Assembly (NCBI GenBank): GCA_016713245.1
Contig: JADJPM010000004.1
Location: 1,550,001 to 1,614,000, forward strand
Direction of reading: 5' to 3'
Length of the DNA: 64,000 bases
Origin: Verrucomicrobiaceae bacterium
GTDB taxonomy: Bacteria; Verrucomicrobiota; Verrucomicrobiia; Verrucomicrobiales; Verrucomicrobiaceae
Shown: positions 31,451-39,581 of the stretch, in pieces
Position numbering within the stretch: position 1 is the first letter of the stretch
Layout: each line of letters begins with the position of its first letter
The notes under the pieces: model-generated
The model's input: the letters and a program-made list of their open reading frames with translations, nothing else
Databases searched by the model: none
What the model was told of the DNA's origin: nothing
Position numbers and translations under genes: made by a program

Positions 31451-32962
31451 ATGAAAACGATCCTCTTCGCCTTCCATCTGTGCCTGGGCATGCTCGCAGC
31501 CGCTTCCGCGGCGGATAGCGGGCGTGTGCAGGTGCGTGTCGATCTCGCCCATCCGAAGCTGCCTTCAGATAAAAAGCACACCACCTACCTCAAAGTGGGC
31601 CTCACCGGCCTGGAAGCACCCAAAGACGCCAAACCGAACCGTCCGCCCGCCAATGTCGCCATCGTGCTCGACCGCTCGGGGTCGATGGGAGGTGAAAAGA
31701 TCGTGCAGGCTCGCGAGGCAGCCGTCGCGGCCATCGAACGGCTCGGCGGCGATGACATCGTCTCGGTGATCGCCTTCGACACAGCGGTGACGACTGTGGT
31801 GCCGGCCACGAAGCTCTCTTCACGCGAGGAAATCATCGCCGCCATCCGCAAGATCGAGGTCGGTGGCAGCACGGCTCTCTTCGCCGGTGTGAGCAAGGGC
31901 GCGGAGGAGCTGCGGAAGTTCAAATCGCCCCAAATGGTCAGCCGCATCGTGCTGCTTTCCGATGGTCAGGCGAATGTGGGGCCGCAGTCAGCGGACGAGT
32001 TGGGGCGCTATGGCCTCTCGCTGGGCAAGGAAGGCATCTCCGTGACCACCATCGGTCTCGGCCTTGGTTACAACGAGCAGCTCATGGCGCAGCTCGCCCA
32101 GCACAGCGATGGCAATCACGCCTTCATCAAAGAGCCCTCCGAACTCGCCGCGGTCTTCACCGAGGAGTTTGGCGACATTCTCTCGGTCGTGGCGCAGGAG
32201 CTGAAGGTGAAAGTCACCTGTCCGGAAGGCGTGCGCCCCGTGCGCGTGCTGGGTCGCGAGGCCAGCATTCGCGGAGCGGTGGTCGAAGTGATGATGAACC
32301 AGCTCCGGGCGGGGCAGGAAAAGTATGCGCTGCTCGAGATCGAGGCTCCCGCAGGCACCGCCGACCAACTCATCGGCGACATCGAGGTCAGCTATCGCGA
32401 GAACAACGACACCGCGCCGCGCCTCATCGCCTCCCGCAGCACCGCTACGCGTGCCGCGAACGATGCCGAGGTCGAAAAAAACGCCGTCGCGCCCATTCTC
32501 GTCGAGGTGGCCAAGCAGATCGGTGTCGAGAGACAGATGATCGCCGTGAAGCTGAGTGATGAGGGCAAGGTGAAGGAGGCGGAGAAGATCTTCCTCGACA
32601 ATGCCCGCACGCTTCGTGAGCAGGCGCAGCTTTGGAAAGCGCCGGATCTTTACATCCAGGGCAATGCCAACATCACGCTCAATAATGGCAACAATGCCCG
32701 GGGTGCTACCTGGCAAACGTATCGCAATGCGGCTCAAGTGACGTCAAACAATCTCATGACACAAAATGGCGCATCGAATTCTAACGCGATGTCCAATACC
32801 ATGCTGCTCAACAACGGCCAGGCCGTCCTGGTGCCCGGTTCTGGAAGCCTGCTCAATATGCCAGCGCCGCGCCCTGGCGATCCATTGCGCCTCGTTGTCC
32901 CACAAGGCAGCACGCTGACCGTTCCGGGGGCTGTCAAAATCACGCCGCCAGCCTCCAGGTAA
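31451..32962 (+). CDS. secreted von Willebrand factor A domain protein
   Basis: This protein starts with a signal peptide (MKTILFAFHLCLGMLAAASA) and carries a vWA domain with a complete MIDAS motif DRSGSMGG (D74) and a downstream LSDGQANVG. It is therefore expected to bind a divalent cation and a protein ligand. A beta-rich domain and a charged helical region follow, then a low-complexity Asn/Gln-rich C-terminus. Its stop is one base from the histidine kinase start, so vWA, kinase and regulator form an operon. It may be the sensed or assembled envelope component of that system (inference). The ATG at 31451 is chosen over 31376 because it begins the signal peptide. Confidence 0.85.
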   Translation: MKTILFAFHLCLGMLAAASAADSGRVQVRVDLAHPKLPSDKKHTTYLKVGLTGLEAPKDAKPNRPPANVAIVLDRSGSMGGEKIVQAREAAVAAIERLGGDDIVSVIAFDTAVTTVVPATKLSSREEIIAAIRKIEVGGSTALFAGVSKGAEELRKFKSPQMVSRIVLLSDGQANVGPQSADELGRYGLSLGKEGISVTTIGLGLGYNEQLMAQLAQHSDGNHAFIKEPSELAAVFTEEFGDILSVVAQELKVKVTCPEGVRPVRVLGREASIRGAVVEVMMNQLRAGQEKYALLEIEAPAGTADQLIGDIEVSYRENNDTAPRLIASRSTATRAANDAEVEKNAVAPILVEVAKQIGVERQMIAVKLSDEGKVKEAEKIFLDNARTLREQAQLWKAPDLYIQGNANITLNNGNNARGATWQTYRNAAQVTSNNLMTQNGASNSNAMSNTMLLNNGQAVLVPGSGSLLNMPAPRPGDPLRLVVPQGSTLTVPGAVKITPPASR

Positions 32963-32963
32963 C

Positions 32964-34463
32964 ATGCGCATCCGCCTTTCCATCCTGCTCGTCGTGCTGG
33001 TGGTGCTGCCGCTGGCGCTGACGGGCTGGTTGGGATGGCTCTTCTGGCAGCGAGGTCTCTCGAACTGGCAATCCGAGCGTCAGGCGATGGCGCTGCAAAG
33101 GCTGGAGACACGTCAGGCGGAGCTCGATTCGCTCATCGCATCCATCGCCAGCGCGATGGATGCGTCGTTGTCGAAGGCGGGGAACGATCCCGCTTTGTTA
33201 CAAGCCGCATCGAGTCATCCGCTGATCCGCGGAGCCTTCCTCCGGCGACCGGATGGTGAGCTGGCCCTGCCTGATCCGAAAACGCCAGCGCTGCATTCCG
33301 ATCAAGATCGCGCGTTTCTGTCTCGCACCGCTCTCATCTGGCAGCGGCGGCATGCGCTGGGCGTGCAGCAAGTGGAGGAACTGGAGCCGCCGCAGATCGA
33401 GCTGCGTGGCTGGCATGTCTGGTATCACGAGGACGGGCCGCATTGGCTGCGATGGCATCGCCTGCCGGATGGCTCGCAGGCGGGCTTTGAGATCGAGCGC
33501 ATTGCTTTTCTGGCCCGGCTGGTGGGGCAGCTCCGATTGGATGAAGCGGATGGCTGCGTGCGGCTGCGCTCGGCCTCGGGCGAGACCTTGTTTCAAAGCA
33601 GCGGCGAGGCCGGTGAAGTGCTTGCGAGCCTGCCGTGCGCGGAGCCGATGTCGCACTGGCATTGGGAGTTCATGCCTGCCACGGGCTTTGTGCCGCCACC
33701 GGGCGTGTGGCGCTATGTCATTGGCTTTGCAGCAGTCGCCGCTGTCGTGGCTGTGGCAGGTTTCGGGATGTTTTTTGCCTATCGCCGCGATGTCCGCGAA
33801 GCGGCGCAGCGGGTGAGTTTCGTCAATCAGGTCTCGCACGAGCTGAAAACGCCGCTCACGAACATCCGCCTCTATGTCGATCTGGCTCGCGATGCGCCTC
33901 CGACCGAGTCCGGCGGTCTTTTGAGTGTCGTCGAGGAGGAGACGAGCCGTCTCAGCCGCATGATTCACAACGTGCTGACTTTTGCTCGACAGGAGAAGAA
34001 GACGCTCGAACTGCATCCGATGCCTGCTGACCTCGCCGAGAGTGTGAAACGCGTCGTCGAGCTCTGGCGGCCGGTTTTGGAGAAAAGCGGGCTGAAGGTG
34101 CTTTTGGAGGCCGAGAAGCCTGTGAAGGCTGTTTTCGATGCGGACGCCGTTGAGCAGATTCTGGGCAACCTGCTCTCCAACGTCGAAAAGTATGCCGCAG
34201 GTGGAAAAGTCGTCATCACGGTGAAGGCAGATGGCCGCGTGGAAGTGTGTGATGATGGCCCCGGCATTGCCGCGAAGGATGCGGAGCGTGTGTTTGAGGC
34301 CTTTTACCGCTCCCGCAATGATCTGACTGAAGGCGTGAGCGGCACCGGGCTCGGCCTGAGCATCGCTCGTGCTCTCGCCGAGGCGCAAAACGGCTCGTTG
34401 CGACTCGTGGAAAGCCAGCGCGGTGCTTGTTTCCAGCTTCAACTTCCTCTCGTCACCTCATGA
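32964..34463 (+). CDS. membrane sensor histidine kinase
   Basis: This 499-residue kinase has a first transmembrane helix (about residues 5-27), an extracytoplasmic sensor of about 210 residues, and a second helix (about 250-272). The HisKA domain has the phosphoacceptor H292 in QVSHELKTPL, and the HATPase domain has NLLSNVEKYA, DDGPGIA and GTGLGLSIA. No HAMP domain is evident between the second helix and the kinase core. Its stop overlaps the start of the response regulator gene (ATGA), making them a cognate pair. The signal is unknown, but the co-transcribed vWA protein is a candidate partner. Confidence 0.93.
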   Translation: MRIRLSILLVVLVVLPLALTGWLGWLFWQRGLSNWQSERQAMALQRLETRQAELDSLIASIASAMDASLSKAGNDPALLQAASSHPLIRGAFLRRPDGELALPDPKTPALHSDQDRAFLSRTALIWQRRHALGVQQVEELEPPQIELRGWHVWYHEDGPHWLRWHRLPDGSQAGFEIERIAFLARLVGQLRLDEADGCVRLRSASGETLFQSSGEAGEVLASLPCAEPMSHWHWEFMPATGFVPPPGVWRYVIGFAAVAAVVAVAGFGMFFAYRRDVREAAQRVSFVNQVSHELKTPLTNIRLYVDLARDAPPTESGGLLSVVEEETSRLSRMIHNVLTFARQEKKTLELHPMPADLAESVKRVVELWRPVLEKSGLKVLLEAEKPVKAVFDADAVEQILGNLLSNVEKYAAGGKVVITVKADGRVEVCDDGPGIAAKDAERVFEAFYRSRNDLTEGVSGTGLGLSIARALAEAQNGSLRLVESQRGACFQLQLPLVTS

Positions 34464-35143
34464 ACATCCTCATTGCCGAAGATGATGCCCGCACTCGCGA
34501 AGGTCTGCGCCTCGCGCTCGTGCGTGCCGGCCATCGCGTGATCGCCGCCGCGGATGGCGAGGCCGCCGTGCAGCTCTTCAACGAAGAAGGTCCCGACATC
34601 GTCTGCCTCGACATCATGATGCCGAAGATGAGCGGCTATGACGTGTGCAAAGCCATCCGCCGTGCCGACAAGCGTGTGCCGGTGCTCTTTCTCAGCGCCA
34701 AATCGGAGGAGGTGGACCGCGTGCTCGGCCTCGAACTCGGTGCGGATGATTTCCTCAGCAAACCCTTCGGCGTGCCCGAACTGCTCGCCCGCATCGCCGC
34801 CATCGTGCGGCGTTGTGGCTGGCTGAATGAGTCGCCCTCGAACTCACAGCCCTTCGTCATGGGGGATCTGCGCATCGTGCCCGCCGAACTCCGCGCCTAC
34901 CGGGGCGACAAGGCCATCAAGCTCATGTCCCGCGATGTGCGCATGCTGCGCATCTTCCACGAGCGCCCCGGCCAGGTCCTCGACCGAAACACCCTCTGCG
35001 ATGAAGCCTGGGGTCTCGACTTCTTCCCCAGCAGCCGCGCCCTCGACATGCACATCTCCCAGCTCCGCCGCAGAATCGAAGCCGATCCCGCGAATCCGAA
35101 GATCATCACGACGGTGCGAGGCGCGGGGTATCGGTTTGAGTGA
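34460..35143 (+). CDS. OmpR/PhoB-family response regulator
   Basis: The 227-residue protein has a receiver domain with acidic pocket (EDD), phosphoacceptor D51 in CLDIMMPKMSG and conserved Lys in FLSKPFG. A winged-helix DNA-binding domain follows and ends with MHISQLRRRIE and TVRGAGYRFE. It starts inside the kinase stop codon (ATGA overlap). The last ~96 bases, through the stop, are duplicated at 35875-35967 beyond a PIN toxin-antitoxin pair. Confidence 0.95.
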   Translation: MNILIAEDDARTREGLRLALVRAGHRVIAAADGEAAVQLFNEEGPDIVCLDIMMPKMSGYDVCKAIRRADKRVPVLFLSAKSEEVDRVLGLELGADDFLSKPFGVPELLARIAAIVRRCGWLNESPSNSQPFVMGDLRIVPAELRAYRGDKAIKLMSRDVRMLRIFHERPGQVLDRNTLCDEAWGLDFFPSSRALDMHISQLRRRIEADPANPKIITTVRGAGYRFE

Positions 35144-35149
35144 GTTGAA

Positions 35150-35572
35150 TCAAGGCCTGCCCAAGTGTCTGCGGATGAACTCCTCTGGCGTGATGGGCTG
35201 CGGTTTGTAACCCGAGCCGATGAGAGCATCGAAATGATGGTCGGAAGTGATGAGGTAATCCGCTCCAGAAACGATGGCGCAGTCCGCAAAAGCATCATCA
35301 TCGGGGTCACCCGTGATCGTATGAAAGCGGTAGCGTGGACCGATGCGGTGGATGCTGCCGTGAAGGCGACTGATGAGGGTCAGAAAAGCCCACACGTCAT
35401 GCCATCGCTGAGTGCCTGCGTAGCGAACAGTGACTTCCTCATACTCAAGGAGGACAGGCGTGGAGACGGCCAGATGCAGCCGACCCTGGAGCAAGGCATC
35501 CTGGATCGGGGCCAATGTAGATGCGTGTCCGAAAATCTGGATCAGCGCATTCGTGTCGAGCACGACGGTCAT
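35150..35572 (-). CDS. PIN-domain toxin of a type II toxin-antitoxin pair
   Basis: This 140-residue PIN-domain protein (COG1569-like) begins MTVVLDTNALIQIF with the first acidic residue. It carries further acidic residues in LLEYEEV and DPDDDAFADCAI, and ends its core with ADYLITSDHHFDAL. These form the metal site of PIN ribonucleases, which as toxins cut RNA. Its ATG overlaps the stop of the upstream 83-residue gene (ATGA), the usual antitoxin-then-toxin layout. It is convergent to the response regulator, ending seven bases after that gene's stop. Confidence 0.8.
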   Translation of the reverse strand: MTVVLDTNALIQIFGHASTLAPIQDALLQGRLHLAVSTPVLLEYEEVTVRYAGTQRWHDVWAFLTLISRLHGSIHRIGPRYRFHTITGDPDDDAFADCAIVSGADYLITSDHHFDALIGSGYKPQPITPEEFIRRHLGRP

Positions 35573-35820
35573 GAGGCCTGCCGGGCATGAAGGGCTGCTC
35601 GCGCCTCGCGGATGATTTCCGGCAAACGCTCCAGGCGGCCTTTGGCGCGGTCCGCGTCAAAACCTGTGTTGAGCCGGTCGGTCACTTCTTCCAACTCGAG
35701 CTGGAGAGCCACACGGTGGAGCAGGAGAAGGCTTTGTGCGCCGAGCTTGTCCACCTCGGCATAGACCATGGGGCGCAGTTGGGCCGGGTCGGCGGGCAAA
35801 GTGGCTGTAAGAGTGCTCAT
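35569..35820 (-). CDS. probable antitoxin partner of the PIN toxin
   Basis: This 83-residue, mostly helical, charged protein starts MSTLTATLPADPAQLRPMVY. It lies directly upstream of the PIN toxin gene and overlaps it by four bases. I do not see a clear DNA-binding motif, so the antitoxin role rests on position and size. A hydrophobic central helix (AQSLLLLHRVALQLELEEV) could hold the toxin. Confidence 0.65.
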   Translation of the reverse strand: MSTLTATLPADPAQLRPMVYAEVDKLGAQSLLLLHRVALQLELEEVTDRLNTGFDADRAKGRLERLPEIIREARAALHARQAS

Positions 35821-35874
35821 GGCTTCAGTTTGTCATGACCCCTTGCGGTGTGCAAGGCAGGCTTGAGCGATACT

Positions 35875-35967
35875 CACATCTCCCAGCTCCGCCGCAAAAT
35901 CGAAGCTGATCCCGCGAACCCGAAGATCATCGCCACGGTGCGCGGCGCGGGGTATCGGTTTGAGTGA
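35875..35967 (+). pseudogene. duplicated 3' end of the response regulator gene
   Basis: From CACATCTCCC to the TGA, this matches 35051-35143 of the intact regulator with six base differences. The encoded end (HISQLRRKIEADPANPKI, then ATVRGAGYRFE) changes only R to K and T to A. Similarity continues three bases past the stop and then ends. The remaining sequence to 36080 shows no gene. The PIN toxin-antitoxin pair lies between the two copies. Confidence 0.9.
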
Positions 35968-36080
35968 GTTGCGAGGCACCTCGGTTTCGCCGCAGACGGG
36001 CAGAGAACGCCGTGCTTTGAAAAACGGAGAGGCTGGCGCTCACGCTTGCCGTCAGGGGTAATAGCAGTCTAGTTTTGACG

Positions 36081-36635
36081 ATGATCGAAGAAGACCTCCA
36101 GCGAATCGAGGCGGCACTCAATGTGTCTCTGCCGCGAATCTATCGAAGCCACATGAAGCGTTTTCCTTTCGCTGTTTTGCGAGGGAATTCCGAGCATGAG
36201 TTATGGGATGACGCCGAGGCTCTCATTCAACTGAACCTTGAGTTGCGAGAACCAAAGAGCGACGGCGCTGATTCATGGTCTTCGGATTTCTTCGCGATTG
36301 GTCGGAACTCCGGAGGGATTGTTTATGCCATGAATCTCAGGGAAGAAGGCGCACCGGTTGATTCTGCTCCATTTGGTCGGCTGGACGAAGGTGACTCCTG
36401 CGAGACACGGCCTTTCGATTTCTGGTTGGTGGACTATGTGCGGGACAAAGCAGCGGACTTGGTTTCCGATGGGATTGATCCGACTGAGTCCGCCGAGTTG
36501 CTTGCGGCGCGTCAAAAAAGGAGCGGGTGGCAGGATTTTGCGAGTTGTCTCGGATGTCTGGTGCTTGCTGCGGGTGGTTTGTTTGTTGTCGGGGCCGTCA
36601 TCAAATGGGTGAAGAGCATGCTCTTCGGCGGGTAG
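36081..36635 (+). CDS. SMI1/KNR4 (SUKH)-like protein with C-terminal membrane helix
   Basis: The N-terminal ~110 residues resemble the SUKH/SMI1-KNR4 fold: an initial helix with a 'IEAALNVSLPRIYR' motif (cf. family 'lP..y..fl'), then FFAIGRNSGGIVYAMNL, the characteristic 'fa.dg.G...y.l' strand pair. A linker and a hydrophobic helix (about residues 152-174) follow near the C-terminus. SUKH proteins are often immunity proteins against secreted toxins, but no toxin is adjacent. ATG 36081 is preferred over the TTG at 36075. Its position beside the toxin-antitoxin insertion suggests an accessory origin. Confidence 0.6.
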   Translation: MIEEDLQRIEAALNVSLPRIYRSHMKRFPFAVLRGNSEHELWDDAEALIQLNLELREPKSDGADSWSSDFFAIGRNSGGIVYAMNLREEGAPVDSAPFGRLDEGDSCETRPFDFWLVDYVRDKAADLVSDGIDPTESAELLAARQKRSGWQDFASCLGCLVLAAGGLFVVGAVIKWVKSMLFGG

Positions 36636-36746
36636 TCTGATTGGTCTTGTTCACTTCTCTGCGAGATATTTGTTTTTCACCGTCCGGCTGCTGCCGGGAG
36701 ACACGGTGATCCTGCTGGAGCAGATGATCTGTTTCTGAGAGAGGTG

Positions 36747-37379
36747 TTATTTGAGCTTCTTCACGGTCGGACCCATCTCATAAATGCCGAGAGGAAGGAC
36801 AGGCTTCAACTGCTTGGCCGTGGCGAGATCGCGGGGCGTGATCATCACGCGTTCAAGTGGTAGGCCGTTGGTGATGGTGCGGATGACCGGCTCGTGAGGC
36901 TTCCAGTTGAGGTCACCGAGTTTCACGGTCTTGCCCATCTTTTCGCCCGTGGTGGCGAGCCAGGCTTTGTAGATGAGTTCGGAGCAGTAGATTTTGGCAT
37001 CGTCCAGCTCGTATTGGATGTCATAAGGCCGCCCGAGAAACTTGCGGGCCGCCTCGATCATCGCGGACACCTGGGGCTGATGCTCGGCCTTGAGACGATA
37101 GACCGCGAACTGGCGATCCCGACCTTGCGCGATCCATCGGGTGAGCGGTCCTTCCTGCACGGGGCCAATCGCTTCCAGCACCCACCAGCCACGTTTGTTT
37201 CTTACCACGATGCCGCAATGCGAATACGGCGAGCCAGTGCAGCCCTCGATGGCGTCGATCACCGGATTGTGCGGCAGGGATTGGAACAGAATGTCGCCCT
37301 CCTGCGGGATATAGTCTTCGGCAGCCAAGGGCTGACAAATCAAAGTCCAGACGGCCAGAACTTGCAGAAAGCGATTCAT
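36747..37379 (-). CDS. exported YiiX/C92-like cysteine peptidase
   Basis: The 210-residue protein starts with a signal peptide (MNRFLQVLAVWTLICQPLAA). It then shows the permuted NlpC/P60 (YiiX-like) pattern: EGDILFQSLPHNPV, a His in GSPYSHCGIVV (H54) and the later Cys in KIYCSELIY (C132). These fit the His and Cys of a circularly permuted papain-like active site. Such enzymes may cut amide or ester bonds of cell-wall or lipid substrates; the substrate here is unknown. ATG 37379 is chosen because it begins the signal peptide. Confidence 0.8.
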   Translation of the reverse strand: MNRFLQVLAVWTLICQPLAAEDYIPQEGDILFQSLPHNPVIDAIEGCTGSPYSHCGIVVRNKRGWWVLEAIGPVQEGPLTRWIAQGRDRQFAVYRLKAEHQPQVSAMIEAARKFLGRPYDIQYELDDAKIYCSELIYKAWLATTGEKMGKTVKLGDLNWKPHEPVIRTITNGLPLERVMITPRDLATAKQLKPVLPLGIYEMGPTVKKLK

Positions 37380-37428
37380 GACAAGGATTCTCCCAAACGA
37401 GCAGCCTTCGCACAAGAAGGGAATAGGC

Positions 37429-38178
37429 TCACTTCCCGGTCAGATGCTTCTCAATCGCCGCGGCTTGCTCGGGGGTGTCCACGCCGGGGCTGAGCTCATC
37501 GGTGAGGACGACGCGGATGCGGGTGCCGTTTTCGAGGGCGCGGAGTTGTTCGAGGCTTTCGGTTTGTTCGAGGCGGCTGGGCGGCCAGGAGACGAACTGA
37601 AACAGGAAGCTGCGTTGGAAGCCGTAGATGCCGAGGTGGCGGTAGCTGCGGGGCCAGGCATCGGGATTGCGCTGGTAGGGCAGGGGGCTGCGGCTAAAGT
37701 AAAGCGCGTCGCCGTGGGTATCGAAGATGACTTTGACGATGTTTGGATCGCTGATCTGCGCGGCGTCCTGAATGGGGGCGGCGGCGGTGATCATTTTGAC
37801 GGCAGGATCATCGCGCAGCGTGCGGGCGAGTTCGTCGATCAAAGCGGGCGAGATGAGCGGTTCATCGCCCTGCACGTTGATGACGACACGGTGATCGGGG
37901 AAGGACTTGGCGGCTTCGGCGATGCGATCCGTGCCGCTGGGATGATCGGGATCGGTGAGGACCGTTTTGGCTCCGAAGGAAGCGGCTGCCTCGGCGATGC
38001 TGGCGTCATCGGTGGCGATGATGACATCGTCGATTTGTTTGCACTCCTGGCAGCGCTCCCAGACGTGCTGGACGAGCGGTTTGCCGGCGATGAGGTGCAG
38101 CGGCTTGCCGGGGAAGCGGGTGGAACCCCAGCGAGCGGGGATGGCGACGAGGGTGCGAGCGGAGTCGGTGGATGCCAC
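37429..38178 (-). CDS. kdsB: 3-deoxy-manno-octulosonate cytidylyltransferase
   Basis: KdsB activates Kdo with CTP for lipopolysaccharide synthesis, so the organism is expected to make LPS. Recognisable motifs are IPARWGSTRFPGKPL, IATDD, SGTDRIAEA, NVQGDEPLI and YRHLGIYGFQ. No ATG fits the family N-terminus; a GTG at 38178 gives 249 residues, normal for the family (MASTDSARTLVAIPAR if GTG is read as Met). The frame is open much further upstream but those residues do not match. It lies downstream of glnA, behind a terminator. Confidence 0.93.
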   Translation of the reverse strand: MASTDSARTLVAIPARWGSTRFPGKPLHLIAGKPLVQHVWERCQECKQIDDVIIATDDASIAEAAASFGAKTVLTDPDHPSGTDRIAEAAKSFPDHRVVINVQGDEPLISPALIDELARTLRDDPAVKMITAAAPIQDAAQISDPNIVKVIFDTHGDALYFSRSPLPYQRNPDAWPRSYRHLGIYGFQRSFLFQFVSWPPSRLEQTESLEQLRALENGTRIRVVLTDELSPGVDTPEQAAAIEKHLTGK

Positions 38179-38273
38179 GGCGATAGGGAAGAAGGTTCGC
38201 GGGAGATGGAACGAAGCGAAGGGCGGTGCAAGAGCCGATTTCGGCCAATCACCGAGCATCTGCGGCTGCTGTC

Positions 38274-38310
38274 TTGAAACAAAAAAACGCCGCCTGTTTC
38301 CGGGCGGCGT
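38274..38310 (-). terminator. intrinsic terminator of glnA
   Basis: On the minus strand, AACGCCGCC and GGCGGCGTT form a 9-bp stem with an 8-base loop, followed by a run of T residues. It lies about 25 bases after the glnA stop and ahead of kdsB, so kdsB probably has its own promoter. Confidence 0.9.
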
Positions 38311-38335
38311 TTTCGTGAGTGACTTGGTGCTCGAA

Positions 38336-39352
38336 TTACTTCGTTGGCACGGTGGCGATCGTCTTGAGAATACGGCTAGCGATCTGGTAAGGATTGCCTT
38401 GGCTGTTCGGGCGACGGTCTTCGAGGTAACCCTTCCAGCCGTTGTTCTTGAAGCTGTGCGGCACGCGGATGGAGGCTCCACGGTCGGCGATGCCCCAGGA
38501 GAACTTGTCGATGCTCTGGGTCTCATGCAGGCCGGTGAGGCGCATGTGATTGTCCGGACCATAGACGGCGATGTGCTCTTCTTTGTATTTATCGAAGGCG
38601 GCCATGAGGGCGAGGAAGTAGGACTCACCACCGGTTTCACGAAGGAACTTGGTGGAGAAGTTGGCGTGCATACCGGAGCCGTTCCAGTCGGTGGCACCGA
38701 GGGGTTTGCAGTGGTATTCGACGTCCACCGCATACTTTTCGCAGAGGCGGTTCAGGATGTAGCGAGCCACCCAGACCTGGTCAGCGCAGGTCTTGGAGCC
38801 TTTGCCGAAGATCTGGAATTCCCACTGACCCTTGGCCACTTCGGCGTTGATGCCTTCGTGGTTGATGCCGGCGGCAAGGCAGATGTCGAGATGCTCTTCG
38901 ACGATCTGACGGGCGATGTCGCCCACGTTCTTGTAGCCCACGCCCGTGTAGTAAGGGCCCTGAGGAGCGGGATAGCCGTTCTCGGGGAAACCGAGGGGGC
39001 GGCCGTCCTGATAGAGGAAGTATTCCTGTTCAAAGCCGAACCAGGCGTCTGCATCGTCGAGGATGGTGGCGCGGTCGTTGGAGGCGTGAGGGGTGCCATC
39101 GGCGCTATACACTTCGCACATGACGAGAGCGCCATTGATGCGGGTGCTGTCCGGGAACACGGCCACGGGCTTCAGCACGCAGTCGGAGGACCCGCCGGGG
39201 GCCTGCTGGGTGGAGGAGCCGTCGAAGCCCCAGTCGGGCAGTTGCTCGAGCTTCGGAAAGCTGTCGAAGTCCTTGAGCTGGGTCTTGCTGCGGAGATTGC
39301 GGACGGGCTCGTAGCCGTCCAACCAGATGTATTCGAGTTTGTATTTGGCCAT
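38336..39352 (-). CDS. glnA: glutamine synthetase, type II (eukaryote-like)
   Basis: This 338-residue enzyme condenses glutamate and ammonia to glutamine. Length and sequence match the short type II (eukaryote-like) group rather than the ~470-residue type I enzyme: WGFDGSSTQQA near the N-terminus, FGFEQEYFL for the metal/glutamate site, GINAEVAKGQWEFQ, TDWNGSGMHANFS and the C-terminal DRGASIRVP and YLEDRRPNS. As expected for type II, the adenylylation-loop region of type I is absent. A possible sigma-54 promoter lies 76-91 bases upstream and a strong terminator downstream. Confidence 0.96.
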   Translation of the reverse strand: MAKYKLEYIWLDGYEPVRNLRSKTQLKDFDSFPKLEQLPDWGFDGSSTQQAPGGSSDCVLKPVAVFPDSTRINGALVMCEVYSADGTPHASNDRATILDDADAWFGFEQEYFLYQDGRPLGFPENGYPAPQGPYYTGVGYKNVGDIARQIVEEHLDICLAAGINHEGINAEVAKGQWEFQIFGKGSKTCADQVWVARYILNRLCEKYAVDVEYHCKPLGATDWNGSGMHANFSTKFLRETGGESYFLALMAAFDKYKEEHIAVYGPDNHMRLTGLHETQSIDKFSWGIADRGASIRVPHSFKNNGWKGYLEDRRPNSQGNPYQIASRILKTIATVPTK

Positions 39353-39427
39353 GGTTGAGGTGGTAGCGTGTGTGGGTGCTTTTCGGGCAGGGAAACGACC
39401 CCGTTCCTTTCAGCAGGTGTGGAGAAG

Positions 39428-39443
39428 AGCATGTGCCATGCCA
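39428..39443 (-). promoter_or_regulatory. candidate sigma-54 promoter of glnA
   Basis: Minus-strand TGGCATGGCACATGCT has GG and GC at the -24/-12 spacing of sigma-54 promoters (consensus TGGCACGNNNNTTGCT), with two mismatches. It lies 76-91 bases upstream of the glnA start. Nitrogen-regulated sigma-54 control of glnA is common in other bacteria; here it is a prediction, and no rpoN or ntrC gene is in the window. Confidence 0.45.
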
Positions 39444-39581
39444 GATGAGAAATGTTTTTTATGAGAGATTGATTCGGAGAGGTGAAAAATCTCCCCGCAG
39501 ACAAAGCGAAACTGGAATTCCAGACTTGAGTTGAACTCCCCGGCTGACTTCCCGCCCCGCCCGTTCCAACATACCGACCGC

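Noticed and set aside
36636..36746. Short open frame ending at 36738 with a hairpin (CACCGTC/GACACGGTG)
   Set aside because: Only about 23 codons, without a start or a recognisable relative; it could be a gene remnant, but nothing supports it.
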